Assembly (NCBI GenBank): GCA_922989275.2
Contig: OV277863.1
Location: forward strand, 22,162,001-22,226,000
Source: Gari tellinella
Taxonomy: Eukaryota; Mollusca; Bivalvia; Cardiida; Psammobiidae
DNA: 64,000 nucleotides
Reading direction: 5' to 3'
The stretch's first letter is position 1, and every line of letters starts with the position of its first letter. Of the stretch, positions 1 to 12,660 are shown in pieces. The translations under genes were made by a program, and so were the position numbers. The notes under the pieces were generated by a model that was given only the letters and a program-made list of their open reading frames with translations, had not been told where the DNA came from and ran no database searches.

Positions 1-182
1 CACAATGACCAAACCATTGTAAAATACCGTTTAACAATGGAAGAACATAGATTATTTCGATTATAACATGACCAGATTTAAAGAAATTCATTAGAAAGGA
101 AATCAAATGTTCCATACTTATTTCCTCAGCGGATGCAGTTTTTCGACCGAATAACTTTTCCCGTGGCTTTTATATAATTCTT

Positions 183-773
183 GTGCATTTCATAATACAG
201 GTGTACATAATACAGGTGTACGCCCCAACTTCGGACTATGACGACGATGAAATCGAAGATTTTTATGAAATTCTGGAAACAACAATAAAGTCAGTTCCCA
301 AGAAGGATATCCTCATCATTCAAGGGGACTGGAATGCCAAAGTAGGTCCAGATGCTTTCGTAAATTGGGCAGGAACAATTGGAAAGTTTGGCATTGGAAC
401 GACAAATGATAGAGGACTCAGACTGCTTGAGTTTGCCAAGAGCTACAACCTTACTCTGGCCAACACCCTGCACCCACATAAGTTCTCCAGAACTACCACA
501 TGGCACTCACCAGACGGAAAATCTAACAACCAGATAGATTTCATCCTGGTTCCACAACGCTTCAAGTCCAGCGTCAACAAAGCAAAGACAAGGACGTTCC
601 CTGGTGCAGACATTGGTAGTGACCACGATCTAGTCATGACAAACTTCAAGTTAAAACTGAAGGCAAAACGAAGCCCCAAGAGCACACAAATCTCATTTGA
701 CTTGGAAAAGCTCAAGGATCCAGAGGTTGCAAGCACATTCCACGCACAAGTAGGTGGATATTCGCTGCCCTGA
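183..773 (+). pseudogene. LINE APE-type endonuclease domain, N-terminally truncated
   Basis: The frame encodes the C-terminal two thirds of an exonuclease/endonuclease/phosphatase domain, the nuclease that nicks target DNA during LINE integration. Visible motifs are VYAPTS near the start, GDWNAKVG (substrate/metal-binding Asp-Asn), a WHSPDG..NNQIDFIL block and the catalytic GSDHDLV near residue 145. The N-terminal metal-binding Asn and Glu motifs are absent because the element is truncated. The annotated ATG at 183 lies in flanking sequence, so the true reading starts near 208. The frame ends at 773 after a shift; the matching sequence resumes in another frame at about 754. Not a host gene. 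Confidence 0.85.
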
Positions 774-2606
774 ACTTAATCGACCAAGACATAGACACCT
801 TGCCAACTATACAAAGGACATCCTGATAACAACAGCCCAGGATGTCTTAGGCCAGAGGAGGAAGAAAAACCACCCTTGGGTCACAAACGAAGTCCTTGAC
901 TTGAGCGACGAAAGGAGAAACCTAAAGGGACTGAACCACACCAGTGAAAATGCTATGTAACAATACAGGATTGTGCATAGCAAAGTGCGCAAGAAGATGA
1001 GGGAAGCAAAGCAGACATGGATAGACATGCAGTGCTCTGCCATTGACAAAGACATGGAGAAGGGTAACAGCAGAGAAGCTTACAACACACTCAAAGCCAT
1101 CACTAAAACCAGCAAACCACGTACAACAGTCATAGATGACAATGACGGCAACTTGCTGACAGAAAATGATAAGGTCTTGGAGAGATGGACAGAGTACTGC
1201 AATGGCCTATACAACCACACAATCCACCCAGACACTTCCTTACTGGAGAACAACCAAGCCCCAAGGGAAGACATTGAAAGCCCACCAGTACTGAAGGCTG
1301 AGGTTGAGGCAGCAGTTAGGAGCCTTAAGCCAGGGAAATTGCCAGGAGTGGACAACATCCCCTCGGAACTCTTGAAAGGTGGAGGTGATAGTACTATAAA
1401 AGCCCTCACTGTTCTTTGTCAGAAGATCTGGGACCAACGGAAATGGCCAGAAGAGTGGACCACTCACTTGTGATACCCCTACCCAAAAAGGGGAATCTCA
1501 GGCAATGCCAGAATTACAGGACCATAAGCCTGATCAGCCAAAGTAATGCTCAGGATCATTCTGAACAGATTGCAGCCTAAAGCTGAAGAAGGTCTATCTG
1601 AAGAACAGGCTGGTTTTAGAGCAGGGAGAAGTTCCGTGGAACAGATTTTCAACTGAAGGCTCATTATTGAGAAACACCTACAACACCAACGCTATCTGTT
1701 CCACAACTTCATAGACTTTAGGAAAGCTTTTGACAGAGTGTGGCATGAAGGTCTGTGGAGTGTACTTAGAGGCTTCAACATAGAGGAAGGACTTGTCCAA
1801 CTTGCCCAGGCCCTCTACGAACACTCAAGCAGTGCGTTGATATTGAACAACCAACTCGGGGAGTTCTTTCGAACAACAATTGGAGTCAGACAAGGATGTC
1901 TTCTCTCTCTCCGGTCCTGTTCAATCTCTTTCTCAAGAGAATTATGCAGATGACCCTCCATGATCATGTACCCTCCATCTCCATTGGTGGCAGGCCTGTC
2001 TGTAATCTCAGATTTGCAGACGACATTGATCTAATGGGAGGAAGCAACGGAGAACTCCAAGCCCTGACGGACAGTTTAGCTGACAGTGCCAGCTCTTACG
2101 GAATGGAAGTCAGCACAGAAAAGTCAAAGGTCATGGTTAACAGTGTAGAAGGCACACATGCTAACATCACGGTGTATGGAGAACCACTAGAGGAAGTAAC
2201 ACGGTTCAAGTACTTAGGGGCAACCCTCTCTAGTGACGGCACTTGCACAGCCGAAATTATCATTCGCTTAGGGACAGCAACATCAGTCTTTGCCAGCCTA
2301 CAGAAAATATGGAAGAGCAACATCAGCTTCAAAACCGAATTCAAGCTCTACAAGTCCCTGGTCTTGTCCACCCTCTTATATGGGTGTGAAGCATGGACTC
2401 TACTGGCAGATACAGAAAGACAAATACAGGCTTTCGAGATGAAATGCATGAGGAAGCTACTTGGCATCTTTTACTTGGAGAGAAAAACAAATGAATATGT
2501 AAGGGATCAGGTATGCAGTCTTGTTGGCACCCAAGAACCCCTCCTCAGCACGGTCAAGAAAAGGAAATTGAAGTGGTTTGGTCACACCACAAGACACAAG
2601 TCTTAG
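754..2606 (+). pseudogene. LINE reverse transcriptase region, multiple frameshifts
   Basis: The linker and reverse transcriptase of the same element can be followed through at least four frame segments (754-960, 973-1473, about 1465-1900, 1896-2606). Recognisable RT blocks are LKPGKLPGVDNIPSELL, IPLPKKGN..NYRTISL, LSEEQAGFRAGRSS, the motif A region IDFRKAFDRVW, motif B GVRQGC followed by SPVLFNLF, and motif C FADDIDLMGG with both catalytic aspartates. Downstream are the thumb-region block EKSKVMVN and LLYGCEAWTL. Stops at about 957 and 1654 and the frameshifts at about 1465, 1550 and 1905 make it non-functional. Confidence 0.88.
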
Positions 2607-2814
2607 CAAAACTATCCTCCAAGGGACAGTGGAAGGTGAGCGTAGACGAGGAAGGCAGAGGGAGAGTTGGTCCGACAACGTAAAGGAGTGGACAGCACTG
2701 TCAATGCCAGAGCTGATAACGTATGCTGCAGATAGACCAGGTTGGAGACAAAGGACAGCTTCTTCGGCGTCAGAATCCCCCCTACGACGAGACAATCAGT
2801 CAAGGGATGAGTGA
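2578..2814 (+). pseudogene. LINE C-terminal region
   Basis: This short frame continues the protein after the stop at 2606. It contains the typical late block of this LINE group: LSKTILQGTVEGERRRGRQR, then a WSDNVKEWTAL motif and DRPGWRQRTASSA. In intact relatives it follows the LKWFGHTTR motif directly, so one shift near 2600 separates them. It ends at the GAGT tail. Seen motifs are clear; the biochemical role of this tail is not established. Confidence 0.75.
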
Positions 2815-2820
2815 GTGAGT

Positions 2821-3629
2821 TTACAAGAATCTTAGACCCAACAGCAAATTTACATACAGCAGAGAATTCGCACACACAATACATATTTACCGACCCACCA
2901 TCTGGCATAGAACTAAAAATACATGAAACAAGACAGAAACATGGGGAAATTACAGTAACATGGCTGGTTAAAAGTATATGGTCTTTACGGGCTATAGGAA
3001 TAACGTAAGAAATTTCAAAAACGTAACGTATGAATGCATGACATCACGTTATGTCATTTAACCGCGGGAGGAGCGGGGTAGGGAAGAGCGTTGTGAAACG
3101 TTTGGGTATACCACAATGAGCTTGTTCTATTTTTATAGTGACCAAAACGTGTGTCATGTTAGAATAAAACTGTAAGGGTTAAACAAGCATGTCTGTGGAG
3201 GAAGGTGTGAGCATCAAACACTTTACCCACTTTTTTTTTCATTGATGCAGATTATGTAAATTTATAAATCACATTCATGTACGGTATTGCCAAACAAGCT
3301 ATTATTTGGAGACTTGATTCTTGACAGGAGCTCAATAACAATGCAAACATTATATAGGAAGGTTACACTTTATTCATAAAACAATTCATAAAACAAATAG
3401 TTTTCAAAACTACACCTTTTCAAAAGTTTTACACAAAAAGCAATGCTGGTGCTTTAGATAAACATATATGGTAAAGCATTGGTATGTGTATAGGCTATCG
3501 GTATTTAAATCATTGGTTTAAAAATATTTATTTCAAAATTAATATTTGACATGCATTTCATAAACATTTCAGAAAGTTTAGTACTGAAACTAAAGCAAGA
3601 AAGCTAATTGTGTTTCTTTCCTTATTTGA
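2821..3629. other. Non-coding DNA, nothing recognised
   Basis: No convincing reading frame, RNA gene or known repeat was seen. The stretch is AT-rich apart from a short GC-rich patch near 3060-3090. Confidence 0.5.
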
Positions 3630-3870
3630 CCCATTACTCCATAAAAACACCTTTTTGTACCCCTAGTTATTTCTAATAATTAATCAAACCCCAGCTAGGC
3701 GGGTCCTAAACATGGAACACAAGGCATTTCAAGTATTTTTCCAGAGGGTAGCTTAAGGCAGGCTTAAAGTAGTGTAGAATGCTCCTAAAGAAGCATTCTG
3801 CACTACTTTAAACCTGCTTTAAGTGATCACCTGTCCTCAAAACTAGAACATACTATATGGGTTCATGGGT
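3630..3870. mobile_element. Family A palindromic MITE (TTAA type), diverged copy
   Basis: Family A is the commonest small element here. An intact copy is about 250 bp: TTAA, then CCCATTACYCCATA or CCCTTTCCCCCATAG, a unique arm, a near-perfect hairpin of about 72 bp around CTTAAAGCAGG...CCTGCTTTAAG, a second arm containing TTCCTCCACTGAAGAAAATAG, and an inverted terminus ending in TTAA. No coding capacity. TTAA target duplications and CCC-initial ends match what is known of piggyBac-type MITEs, so I infer that relation. This copy has its hairpin at 3751-3824, the left end at about 3630 and a worn right end near 3870. Confidence 0.65.
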
Positions 3871-4301
3871 TCAATTGCAAGCACAGTAAAACCAGTGTAT
3901 AGTCCTACACAATAAAGAAACATGGCAATCTCAAAAGACAGACACTTGCTAAATGCAGGACAAATGTAATGCATGCATCTTCTAAAGGAGCTTTCTGCAT
4001 ACGTTTATCCTGCACTAAGCTGCCAGCTTGATATAAGACAGCAAATTTATCTTCTTTTGAGTGGCCACTTCATTTTATGTACTTTCCGATGGTCAAATCC
4101 AACAATTTCAAAGTGAGTTAACATCCATTATTGGTGGATATAAAACAAGACTATTGTGAGTTTAACAATCACAGATGGCTTATTTCTACACATAAGTATG
4201 AAAGGCAATGTACAGTTTTTTCTAGCCTTTACAAACAGCATCATACTAATCAATGGAGTTTCACACTTTTATGCGGGATACACTTTTAGGTGTACCTCTA
4301 A

Positions 4302-4336
4302 GCAAACAGTTTTGATCTGAGATCAAAACTGTTTGC
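4302..4336. repeat. Short perfect palindrome
   Basis: A 16-bp arm GCAAACAGTTTTGATC is repeated in inverse after a 3-base spacer. The GCAAACAGT start resembles the palindromes of family B MITEs, so it may be a worn core of one. The surrounding 3871-4631 holds nothing else recognisable. Confidence 0.7.
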
Positions 4337-4631
4337 AGCAAAGTCAATATTCTATCAGAAACTGCTAAATTATTTGGCAAATTTTGAGTTATATCCCCTG
4401 CAGACGACATTTTAAAATGGCCACCAAATATTACCCAGCATACAATGGTCTAAGAAAACATGCATGTATAAACATATCACATTAAAGTCCCACTACTATG
4501 ACCAAACAAACAACTCCTTTTGAGGGTTTTAGGAAGATGACTGCTAAAGCATGATGAATGAACAGCTGCTAATTCAACAAGCTCTCTGCTTTAATTTCAT
4601 CATACTTTTAACTGGCACCTGTCTTAGCATA

Positions 4632-4855
4632 AACCCATTACTCCATAGCCTGGTTCTAGTATTCAAGTTAGTTGACCTCTTACAGCAGGTTGAAAGTAAA
4701 GCAGAATCCGCCTGAAGGCGCATTCTGTTTTACATGTACCTTCAGCCTGCTTTAAACTATCATCTGCTAGGATATAGCAAATATTTCTTATGATACATAT
4801 ATTCCAAACTCTAAAGTGGAACTATTCTGTACAGTGAAGGATTAGTTAAAGGCGT
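4632..4855. mobile_element. Family A MITE, right end eroded
   Basis: It starts with AACCCATTACTCCATAGCC. The hairpin core spans about 4681-4755 with mismatches, and the arm with GGCGTAAAAAAGG is present. The final GGGTAATGGGTTAA end is lost. Confidence 0.65.
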
Positions 4856-4998
4856 AAAAAAGGTTTTGTTTGTTATGATTTTACGTCGCTTTTAACACTA
4901 TTTCAGTCATATCGGGACGTCCAGCTAATTACAGGTGGAGGAAGACCCCAGAAGCCCTTAATGCGCTGATTCAGACACAATCGACAACTGGGTAGACC

Positions 4999-5600
4999 GA
5001 GTTATGGTCATTTCGTACCCACGCCTTTTCGTACCCTATTTTTTTTGTCATTTCGTACCCATATTTTTGGTCATTTCGTACCCTTTCAAATTCACTAGTC
5101 ATTTCGTACCCATATTTTTGGTCATTTCGCACCCGCAATTTTTTTTTTTTTATTATTACATAAATTTAATGAGATATATGTTAGATAGGGTAATATGTCT
5201 TCTCAGAAATGAAAAAAGAAATCTTATTCTGCTGGTTTCATAATTATTTGAACAGTTAACAAATCCAGTATTAACTTCGAATCCATATGTTTGGTCATTT
5301 CGTACCTATCCCATAAAAGGTAAAAACCCAACTTTTACTAAATGTGAAACGTATTTAATGAATGGAAAAAGAAACAACAAAACAAGAATCTATAAATAAA
5401 TAATATTTAATAGACTTTTGAGAGCTATATAGACATGCACTCATTGAATACAGGAAAACCTCTCTTTTACGACCACAAAAATACAACGGCTAATTGGTTT
5501 TATGAAAGACAGGTAACAGTTTATAGCAGTTTGACAGTCAAACAAGAGCTTTATGTTCTCCTGTCACCTTGCTTTAAGCAGTCACCTGTATTAAACACCT
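4999..5600. repeat. Left copy of an inverted repeat; starts with GGTCATTTCGTACCC array
   Basis: The block starts with about five spaced copies of GGTCATTTCGTACCC (5006-5133), then AT-rich sequence. A colinear inverted copy is found at about 14415-14935, sharing the motif array, the segment around 5165-5290 and the segment around 5470-5570. No open frame of substance. See findings for the possible 10 kb element. Confidence 0.75.
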
Positions 5601-5867
5601 AATAACTGACACAATTTTAGTGGTTGTAATAGTAAGGTTTTACAGTACTAGTGTAAAAATATACTAAAATAACAGGGAAAGCTCCTGTTTTTCTGCATAA
5701 CACTTCTGCACCGCACTAAGCTGATACTTTAATAAAATTTAACTGAATGTTCTCCATTTAAGTATTCGCTTTCCATTATAGCTATGTTTACTACAACTAT
5801 GAACTTACATATTCAACATGCAAATAAAAGACACGCATATTCAATGAATACATAGTTATATATGCTG

Positions 5868-6245
5868 TTACTTCTGATCTGGATCATAACTATTTGCGAA
5901 TAATAATAACTTTACACAATATGATTTATAATGGTCAAACTGACCAATGTACTCTTCACAGGTACACTGTTTGTTAATGGCGAGATTTAACCTTTTCAGA
6001 GGTGTGGCGCATAAATACGTCAAAAGTGTGCCGTAATTGTTTGATTGCATTAAAGGTGTTAATCTACTGTTAGATTTGTGGTTGTAAAGGTTAATCTCTT
6101 CTCTGCACTATCCGAGGTACACTGGTTATTTAACAGCTTTGATCCTTATCAGGCACGTAACGCGGTATCTGATCAGGATCTGATGTGAACAAATATAAAT
6201 AGACTTTGAGAAATAAAAGTAACCGTTATAGATCTGTTTCCAACC
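5868..6245 (+). repeat. First copy of a direct duplication
   Basis: It begins TTCTGATCTGGATCATAACT and includes TGCGAATAATAATAAC, GTACACTGTTTGTTAATGGC and a TCAGGCACGTA block. The second copy is at 6524-6965, about 656 bp downstream in the same orientation, with several indels and point differences. No coding evidence; the short frames in it are not conserved between the copies. Confidence 0.75.
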
Positions 6246-6523
6246 TGTATTGAATATATTTATTGAAATTAACAGAAATCACAATTTTGCAACAATTGTT
6301 ACCTTTTTATGAACAACATATCTTGACGTAAGTTACAAGTATCAAACAGTTTGGATTGTGACCTGAAGTATTTCTTAATATGTGCATTCTAATATGAAAT
6401 GAAACTCGTTTTCTAAAACATTGCATTGAGAACAATTTCTATTTTCAAAAGCTGTTCCCACTGCTATATTTTTTAAAGCAGTCAAACAGTTTGGATTCTG
6501 AACAGACATCGCGTTATTCGGTT

Positions 6524-6965
6524 ACTTCTGATTTGGATCATAACTATTTGCGAATAATAATAACTTTAAACAATATGAATTATAACGGTAAACTTGACAA
6601 ATGTACTCTTCACATGTACACTGTTTGTTAATGGCGAGTTTTTACCTTATCAGACGCGTGGCACATAAACACGGTAAAATAAGATTTGTACAAAGTGTGC
6701 CGCAAAAGTGTGACGCACGTGAATGACAGGCGACTGCCGTAATTGTTTGATTGCATTAAAGGTGTTAGTTAATCTGCTGTTATTTGTGTTTATAAAGCTT
6801 AATCTCTTCTCTGCATTGTCCGAGGTACACTGGTTATTTAACAGCTTTGATTCTTATCAGGCACGTAGCGCGGTGTCTGATCAGGATCCAAACGTTTTTC
6901 TGATGTCAACAAACATAGAAATAGACTTTGAGAAATAAAAGTAATCATTATTAATCGGTTTCCAG
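6524..6965 (+). repeat. Second copy of the direct duplication
   Basis: Same order of blocks as 5868-6245, but longer: it holds an extra stretch around 6680-6740. This is a local tandem duplication of about 656-bp spacing followed by divergence. Confidence 0.75.
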
Positions 6966-8785
6966 TCTGTATTGAATATAGTTATAATCTCACAGTTTTA
7001 TACCTGATCAGATGCTACGCTACCACACGGACCAATACTTTTTATTTATTTCTTAGCCTTTTATAATATATAAACTGACTAAAGTTATATATATAAGCAT
7101 ACTCATTATCAAAATAACGTTATCTTCCAATGTCAATAATCGCTGCTTTAATCGGCACGTGCCGTTATATCAACAGAAGAACATAATTGCTTTAAAGGAC
7201 TATATTTTAACACAGCATTGTGTCGGGTGAAAATATCAGCATTAAAGCGTGTTTTTATTAAAGGCACAATCCCGCTCAAATTGGTGTTTAAAACGCGCAA
7301 TTTCTTATATGTGTGCATGTTCTATGTATTAAAACTAAGTGAAATCGAGTGTAAGAAGCCTGACATATGCACCCACTTCGTAAAGAATCCTACCTAAATG
7401 TGTCGAATTCTTATCGTGGTGGTTTACATTATAAGCGGGTTTGTTTACAAATAAGATTACGGGCTGGTTCCGAGAACTCTCGATCGATCGCATAAAGGTC
7501 ACGTGATTGATTCGGCCGCGACAATGTGTATCATTGCATCAGTTTAACGGCCAAACTTAAAGGAGTTGTCTCTCTTTGGTTGTAAAGCACTCGACTTGTT
7601 GTATAGAATTATGCAAATGAGCTTTACCGAGTATGTCCGTATATTTTCGTCGCTATTCAAAAATAAACAAACTTGATTACTTGTTTCCACAAATTTCACT
7701 GTTCGTTAGCAATATTGCTTCAAATATCACCACGTATTACTTCTTTTTATATGGAACGCTTACGATAGTGACATAAATTTCATGTAAGAAAAATGTTTGA
7801 TTCTGTTTATGTGGGAGTAATATAGTGGCTTTAAGAAATATTTAACACAGTAGGGATCAGTTGATACATTCACATTGTGCGTCCCAAAGAGATTGGATCC
7901 TAATGACAAGTCGCGTAGAATCTAACTAACCCTTAACCTGATTATTTTTCTTACTTTTATTGGTGTAAACAGTAATACTGAAAATGCCAGGCTACAATAC
8001 AATGTATTCTATGGAGCATAACAAGTAGACCCTGATCTCCAAAAGGAGTTACCTGAACTAGGTCTACGCTGTTTGCAAATAGCTTATACATCTCAATTTT
8101 ATCCAGTTCAATTAATACAATAGGAAATCTGAATCACATGTGTTTTGTATAATTTTTACATCATTATTTCCCCTCTGCTTTTCGTTGAATTTATTCAAAC
8201 TCTTCAAATAATATAGGATTTCAGTCTCCTTTTCATAATTTCATATCTATTATCTACCTGTAAATGCCTAGTGCTAGACTACTAGAACAGAACAGAACAT
8301 TAAGTACCCCGACATCAATAAAATTGGCTCTGTAAATTTTGTATGTCGGTACAATATACGAAATTGGCATCCTGCTGAGCCTAAACTAGGCACGTGGCAT
8401 ACATGACACGTGTCTATATTGTTCACAGCGGGGGATGGATGCTGTTAATAGATAATGTCTGTCTATCCAAATTGTGTATTACAAGTAGTATTTCATGTTG
8501 TTCTGTTCATAAAAACATATAAGTAAATATAGTAACTATACAAAATCTTAATGTGTGATAAAAATTGGATCAAACATCAACTATTAGGGAAAATCGTGGA
8601 TAAAGTTGGTGTATCTTTTTTGTATGTTTAATCACGGAATTATACAAAAATCAGTGTATAATTCTGTGGTTTAATGCAAACAAGAAGAATTGATTATAAG
8701 CATACATGTAATCATTATCGAACTAATGTTATCTTCCACTGTCAGGTGTAAATTAATCGCTGCTTTAATCTTTGAAACTTTGAAA
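6966..8785. other. Non-coding AT-rich DNA
   Basis: No gene, RNA gene or assignable repeat was recognised in this 1.8 kb. Confidence 0.5.
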
Positions 8786-8789
8786 CTTT

Positions 8790-9298
8790 ATTGAAATATA
8801 TCATGTTCAAAAACTCCAAGATCTTGGTAGTCTACAGAAAGCCCCCGAACCTCAGGAACCTCCTGGTGAAATCAGACCTACTTCAAAACACGTCCCAAAT
8901 AGGATCCCATCCGTGCAGCATGCGTACACATGACCAGCAAAAATGTACTGAAGTGTAATACCACCGCAAAAAACTTCTCAATAAGAGGCTCACACAATTG
9001 TGAGACATCCAGTCTAGTATACGCAATCACATGCAAACACTGCGGCATCCAATATATTGGATAAACTGGAAATACGCTCAGAGAACGCCTTTATGGACAT
9101 CTAAACGACATCCGCACAGAAAACGAATACAAGCCAGTTTCCCGCCATTTCTCAAGCGCAGGACACTCAATACACGACGTCGACGTCACCATCCTACTGG
9201 TTACCCCGCGCGATATCAACATCCGCCTCAGAACAGAGGAAAGTATTATCAGCCTCTTCAAATATAGAAGCCCTCTCGGTCTAAACCTACAACAATAA
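8790..9298 (+). pseudogene. Penelope-like element: RT C-terminus and GIY-YIG endonuclease remnant
   Basis: Penelope-like retroelements carry a C-terminal GIY-YIG endonuclease. Here an RT-linker motif, VVYRKPPNLRNLLVKS, is read from about 8827. After a one-base shift near 8920 a Cys-rich linker follows, with blocks FSIRGSHNCETSSLVYAITC and CKHCGIQYIG. The GIY-YIG core continues as TGNTLRERLYGHLNDI, with R-H-F..GHSIHDV and an ...ESIISLFKYRSPLGLN end, stopping at 9296-9298. One in-frame TAA lies between YIG and TGN, where a Gln or Glu codon is expected. The RT catalytic region is missing. It is a 5'-truncated dead copy. Confidence 0.85.
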
Positions 9299-9310
9299 TG
9301 CCGAAAAAAG

Positions 9311-10188
9311 ACAAGAGCCCCATGGGGCATATGTCGCTCACCTGAGAATAGCTGTACATCAAAATGGAGATAATGATTTATGTCCAGGACGGGGTCATTT
9401 TTTACCCGAGGGGCATAATTTGAACAATCTTAATAGAGGACCTGTAGATGATGCTATGTTCCAAATATCTAAGATCAGGGTACTAGGGTTCTAGACATGA
9501 AGATTTTTTTTAAGTTTCCATTGAAAAAATCTATTTTTAGCTCCTGTGACCTACATATGCAACAGACTGGAACCATTTGAACAAAATAGATAAAGGACAT
9601 CTAGAAGTAACACCATGCCGAATATCAAAGCTCTGGCTATATTAGCTTCAGAAAAGAAGACGTTTGAAAACTGTGACCCCCGGGTGGGGCTAATTTTGAC
9701 CCCAGGGGCATAATTTGTACAAACTTGATAGAGGACCTGTAGATGATATGCAATCGACCAGAACCATTTGAACCTTATTGGTATAGGACATCTAAAAGTG
9801 TCACCATGCCAGATATCAAAGCTCTGGCCATATTATTTTCAGAGGAGAAGACGTTGGAAAATTTCACTATATAACTCTATGTAAAACTGTGACCCCCGGG
9901 GCGGGGCCAATTTTGACCCCAGGGGCATAGTTTGTACAAACTTGATAGAGGACCTGTAGATGATGCTATGTGACAAATGTCTAAGATCTGGCCCTTGTAG
10001 TTTCAGACAAGAAGATTTTTTAAGATTTCCTTATTTTTTCACTTGGTTGCCATGGCAACCAGAGTTCTACATTGTTTTTAATTCTTTGAACAATTTTGAA
10101 ACAACTTGACCCAAGGAACATGGTTGAAATCTTTTCAGCAATATATGAGGAGATGTCATTTGAAGCAATTGTTAAAGACAACAATGAC
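9311..10188 (+). mobile_element. Helentron/pearl-like tandem-core element, 3'-truncated
   Basis: It starts ACAAGAGCCCCATGGGGCAT, followed by TCGCTCACCTGAG, the characteristic left end of this family. The body consists of diverged repeats containing GACCCCAGGGGCATAATTTG and AGAGGACCTGTAGATGATGC. The right part with the ACGG microsatellite and terminal hairpin is missing; a family A half-end (about 10189-10257) abuts it. Non-autonomous elements with a tandem-repeat core have been reported in bivalves and linked to Helentrons; assignment to them is inference. Confidence 0.65.
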
Positions 10189-10260
10189 TGTATAAAGTGA
10201 AATTATTTTCTTCTGTGGAAGAATAAATTAAAGACATAAAAAGGAATATGTATGCGTTAA

Positions 10261-12160
10261 TACTAGGTTAGCGTTACCGGTCGCCAAAATCGCCATTGGC
10301 GATTACTTTTTACCGTCGGCGACTAAAAAATTCATTTCATCAATTTTGGCGATTGAAAATTTTGGACAGTCAAAAAAATGAAAATCGGTAAATTTAGTCG
10401 CCACTCGCCAGTCATTGCGATTATCCAAGACGCTAGCGGTTAGTAACACTATTCTTATCAGTTTGCTAATTAATCCGTTGGGTAATTGGGTGCCTCTCAG
10501 CAGGGGACAGTGATCTGCGTACCTCTGATTACGCTGTGCCCCTGAGGCAGGGATTACAATACCGTCACATGTCAACTGACAGCCATTTTACAACGGTGTC
10601 AATACAATCGGAACACCTTGCCTATTATCCTTATGAATAAGCCAAGCAATTACGATAACCTATCATAGCCTCTCGCAGCTTTACGTAATTCATAATTTAT
10701 ACTCGGAGGATGTCGGCATTTGCCGGTAAGTGACGATTATTATCAAACAAAGCTTCCACTATATCGTGAATTTCCGTACTCAACGTTTATTGTTTGTAGC
10801 AATGAAAATGCCACGCCCACAATTAAAAATGGGTTCTGTGCCTTATGAAATCAAATGAAATCAAATGCGATCAAACCTATTTCACGTACAATTATCACGT
10901 AGATCTATTTGTTTGAAATACGAGTGTTATATATTTTCCCGAAATATCGCTGTGTTGGTAACTTCAAAGTTAGCGTGAATGTTTTTGTTACCTTTTCATC
11001 CGTTTCCTTCAATCGTGTACGTACATTTTGTCATCAGTTTTCGCGAATTAACGATAGCAGCATTTTTCAATAGAAATAATATTCTTTAAAGTTTAAATGT
11101 ATCCCCGACCAATATGAAAGAAAGTATAGCAGAAGAAATAATAATGATAATCCGATTTTATGGTTTATTTAAACATTTTAGTCACGTTGTACATCCGTGA
11201 TTGGGCAAAACATAGTTTTCTCTAAATTATTATAGACTAGATCTTCATCTAGCAGACAGAAATAAAAGATATAGATCTAATCAAAAGATTTAAGAGGAAA
11301 TACAAATGACATTCAGCATTTCTGTACAAAAAGTATCTACATAAAGGGAGTTAGGGACATAGTAAAACAATGCAGACCCAGATTTGAGAGCTCTTATAAA
11401 AGCCATCTGGCCTAGTACTGCACTGTTTGCAATTTTCTTTTTCAAATTCTGATAAAATGATAATGCTATATGCAGAGCTATATAAGAGGAGTTGTTGGAA
11501 ATGTGTATTATGTAGGTTAAATAATTTTTTTATTTCTGTCACACCCTGTAATGTATTATATCTATTTCAGTGTTTGAGATATAAGATCTATACATATCAG
11601 TACTTCTTTTATCTGCAGCTTAAAAATGGCAAGGATTTCGTTTTTGTCATATTCGCCAAATTTTCATGTATCCCCCTCTCCCACTTTATGTATATAATGT
11701 TAGCGATGCAAAAAATTTGGCTACTAAAATTTTTTGGCTGGCTGAGCTATAGATAAAAGGAGTTGTTGGAAATGTTGGTAAAGTAATTTTCTTTATTTCT
11801 CTGTCATTGTTGTAACTGTGTTTTGTTTAACTTAATTTGCTTTCAAATGACAACATAGATCTAGTTTATGAATTTTATAGGGACAAGTTACAAAAAAGTC
11901 TGGTAAATTCAAATTGAGGCTAATTTAGATAAAAAATATTCAGAAAAAATTACCTGAAAATAATCCCAGAAATGCCTCAGAAGCCACCTCCTGCAATGTA
12001 GATTTTAAATTTTTCCGGGGGAGGCCCCCCGTACCCCCACCAATGAGAGGGGGATATCCCCTCTCATACTCTCCCCCCTCGTGCCTTCGGCACTCGGCGC
12101 TCAATATTTTCCCCAACAAATTTTGGCTACTAAATTTTTTTGGCTGGCGCCAACCTAGTA
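10261..12160. mobile_element. TIR element with TACTAGGTTRGCG ends, non-coding
   Basis: The left end TACTAGGTTAGCG at 10261 is mirrored at 12148-12160 (CGCCAACCTAGTA on the plus strand). Sub-terminal sequence near the right end (TTTTGGCTACTAAA) has an internal partner around 11715-11745. No transposase frame was found in the 1.9 kb. The GC-rich patch at 12010-12110 (GGGGGAGGCCCCCCGTACCC) resembles sequences common in animal DNA-transposon remnants. Superfamily unknown; no clear target duplication was seen. Confidence 0.5.
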
Positions 12161-12185
12161 ATAGGTTAATAAATATCATTATTTA

Positions 12186-12660
12186 CATTTTCTAAATATA
12201 GGAAACTATATGTAAATGAGTGGCAAATTTGGATCCAGATTAGATGCAGCATTATGTGGCATCTGACCTGGATCCATACTGTTTATGGCCAAGAATTAAT
12301 TGTGGACTGATAGACAGAAAGATAAACAAACAAACAAACAGACAGACCAATAGTAATATGCCTTGAACTAAGTTGTGCTTGAGCATAAAATAGCAGACAT
12401 CATAATTTCTGCTATGTATCTCAGTGACCTGAGTTCAGAGCTAGCTTTGGGTCAGTTATGCAATAAGAGACCGTCTCAGGGAGAACTGACTATTATCATG
12501 CTGAACTGTTGTCTGCTCCAAATGTTTGTATGTGAAATATGTAAAAAATAATAACTTATATTTTCTAAATATAAGAAAATATGTAAATGAGTGGCAAATA
12601 GTTTAGATCCAGATTAGATGCTGCATTATGTGGCATCTGACCTGGATCCAAACTGTTTGC
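12186..12660. mobile_element. Two family B palindrome copies in direct repeat
   Basis: Two related segments (about 12186-12286 and 12555-12660) share ATTTTCTAAATATA, TAAATGAGTGGCAAAT and a palindrome with GGATCCAGATTAGATGC...GCATCTGACCTGGATCC. The palindrome belongs to family B (see 14073-14298). The repeated unit suggests a local duplication. Confidence 0.6.

Larger units (their letters stand above)
208..2820 (+). mobile_element. RTE-like non-LTR retrotransposon, 5'-truncated and decayed
   Basis: A single non-LTR retrotransposon copy can be read across this interval: an APE-type endonuclease, then a reverse transcriptase, then a short C-terminal region. The first part of the endonuclease is missing, as in the usual 5' truncation of LINEs, and a tandem repeat of about 15 bp (CATAATACAGGTGTA twice, around 189-218) sits at the left junction. 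The body needs several frame changes and has internal stops, so the copy is dead. The right end finishes in GAGT repeats (about 2809-2820) rather than poly(A), which is typical of RTE-group elements. The clade call rests on this tail and on recalled RT motifs, so it is moderate. Confidence 0.85.

Noticed and set aside
4900..5310. Regular GGTCATTTCGTACCC repeats as a CRISPR-like array
   Set aside because: Repeat spacing is irregular and short, the host is an animal, and an inverted copy exists elsewhere.
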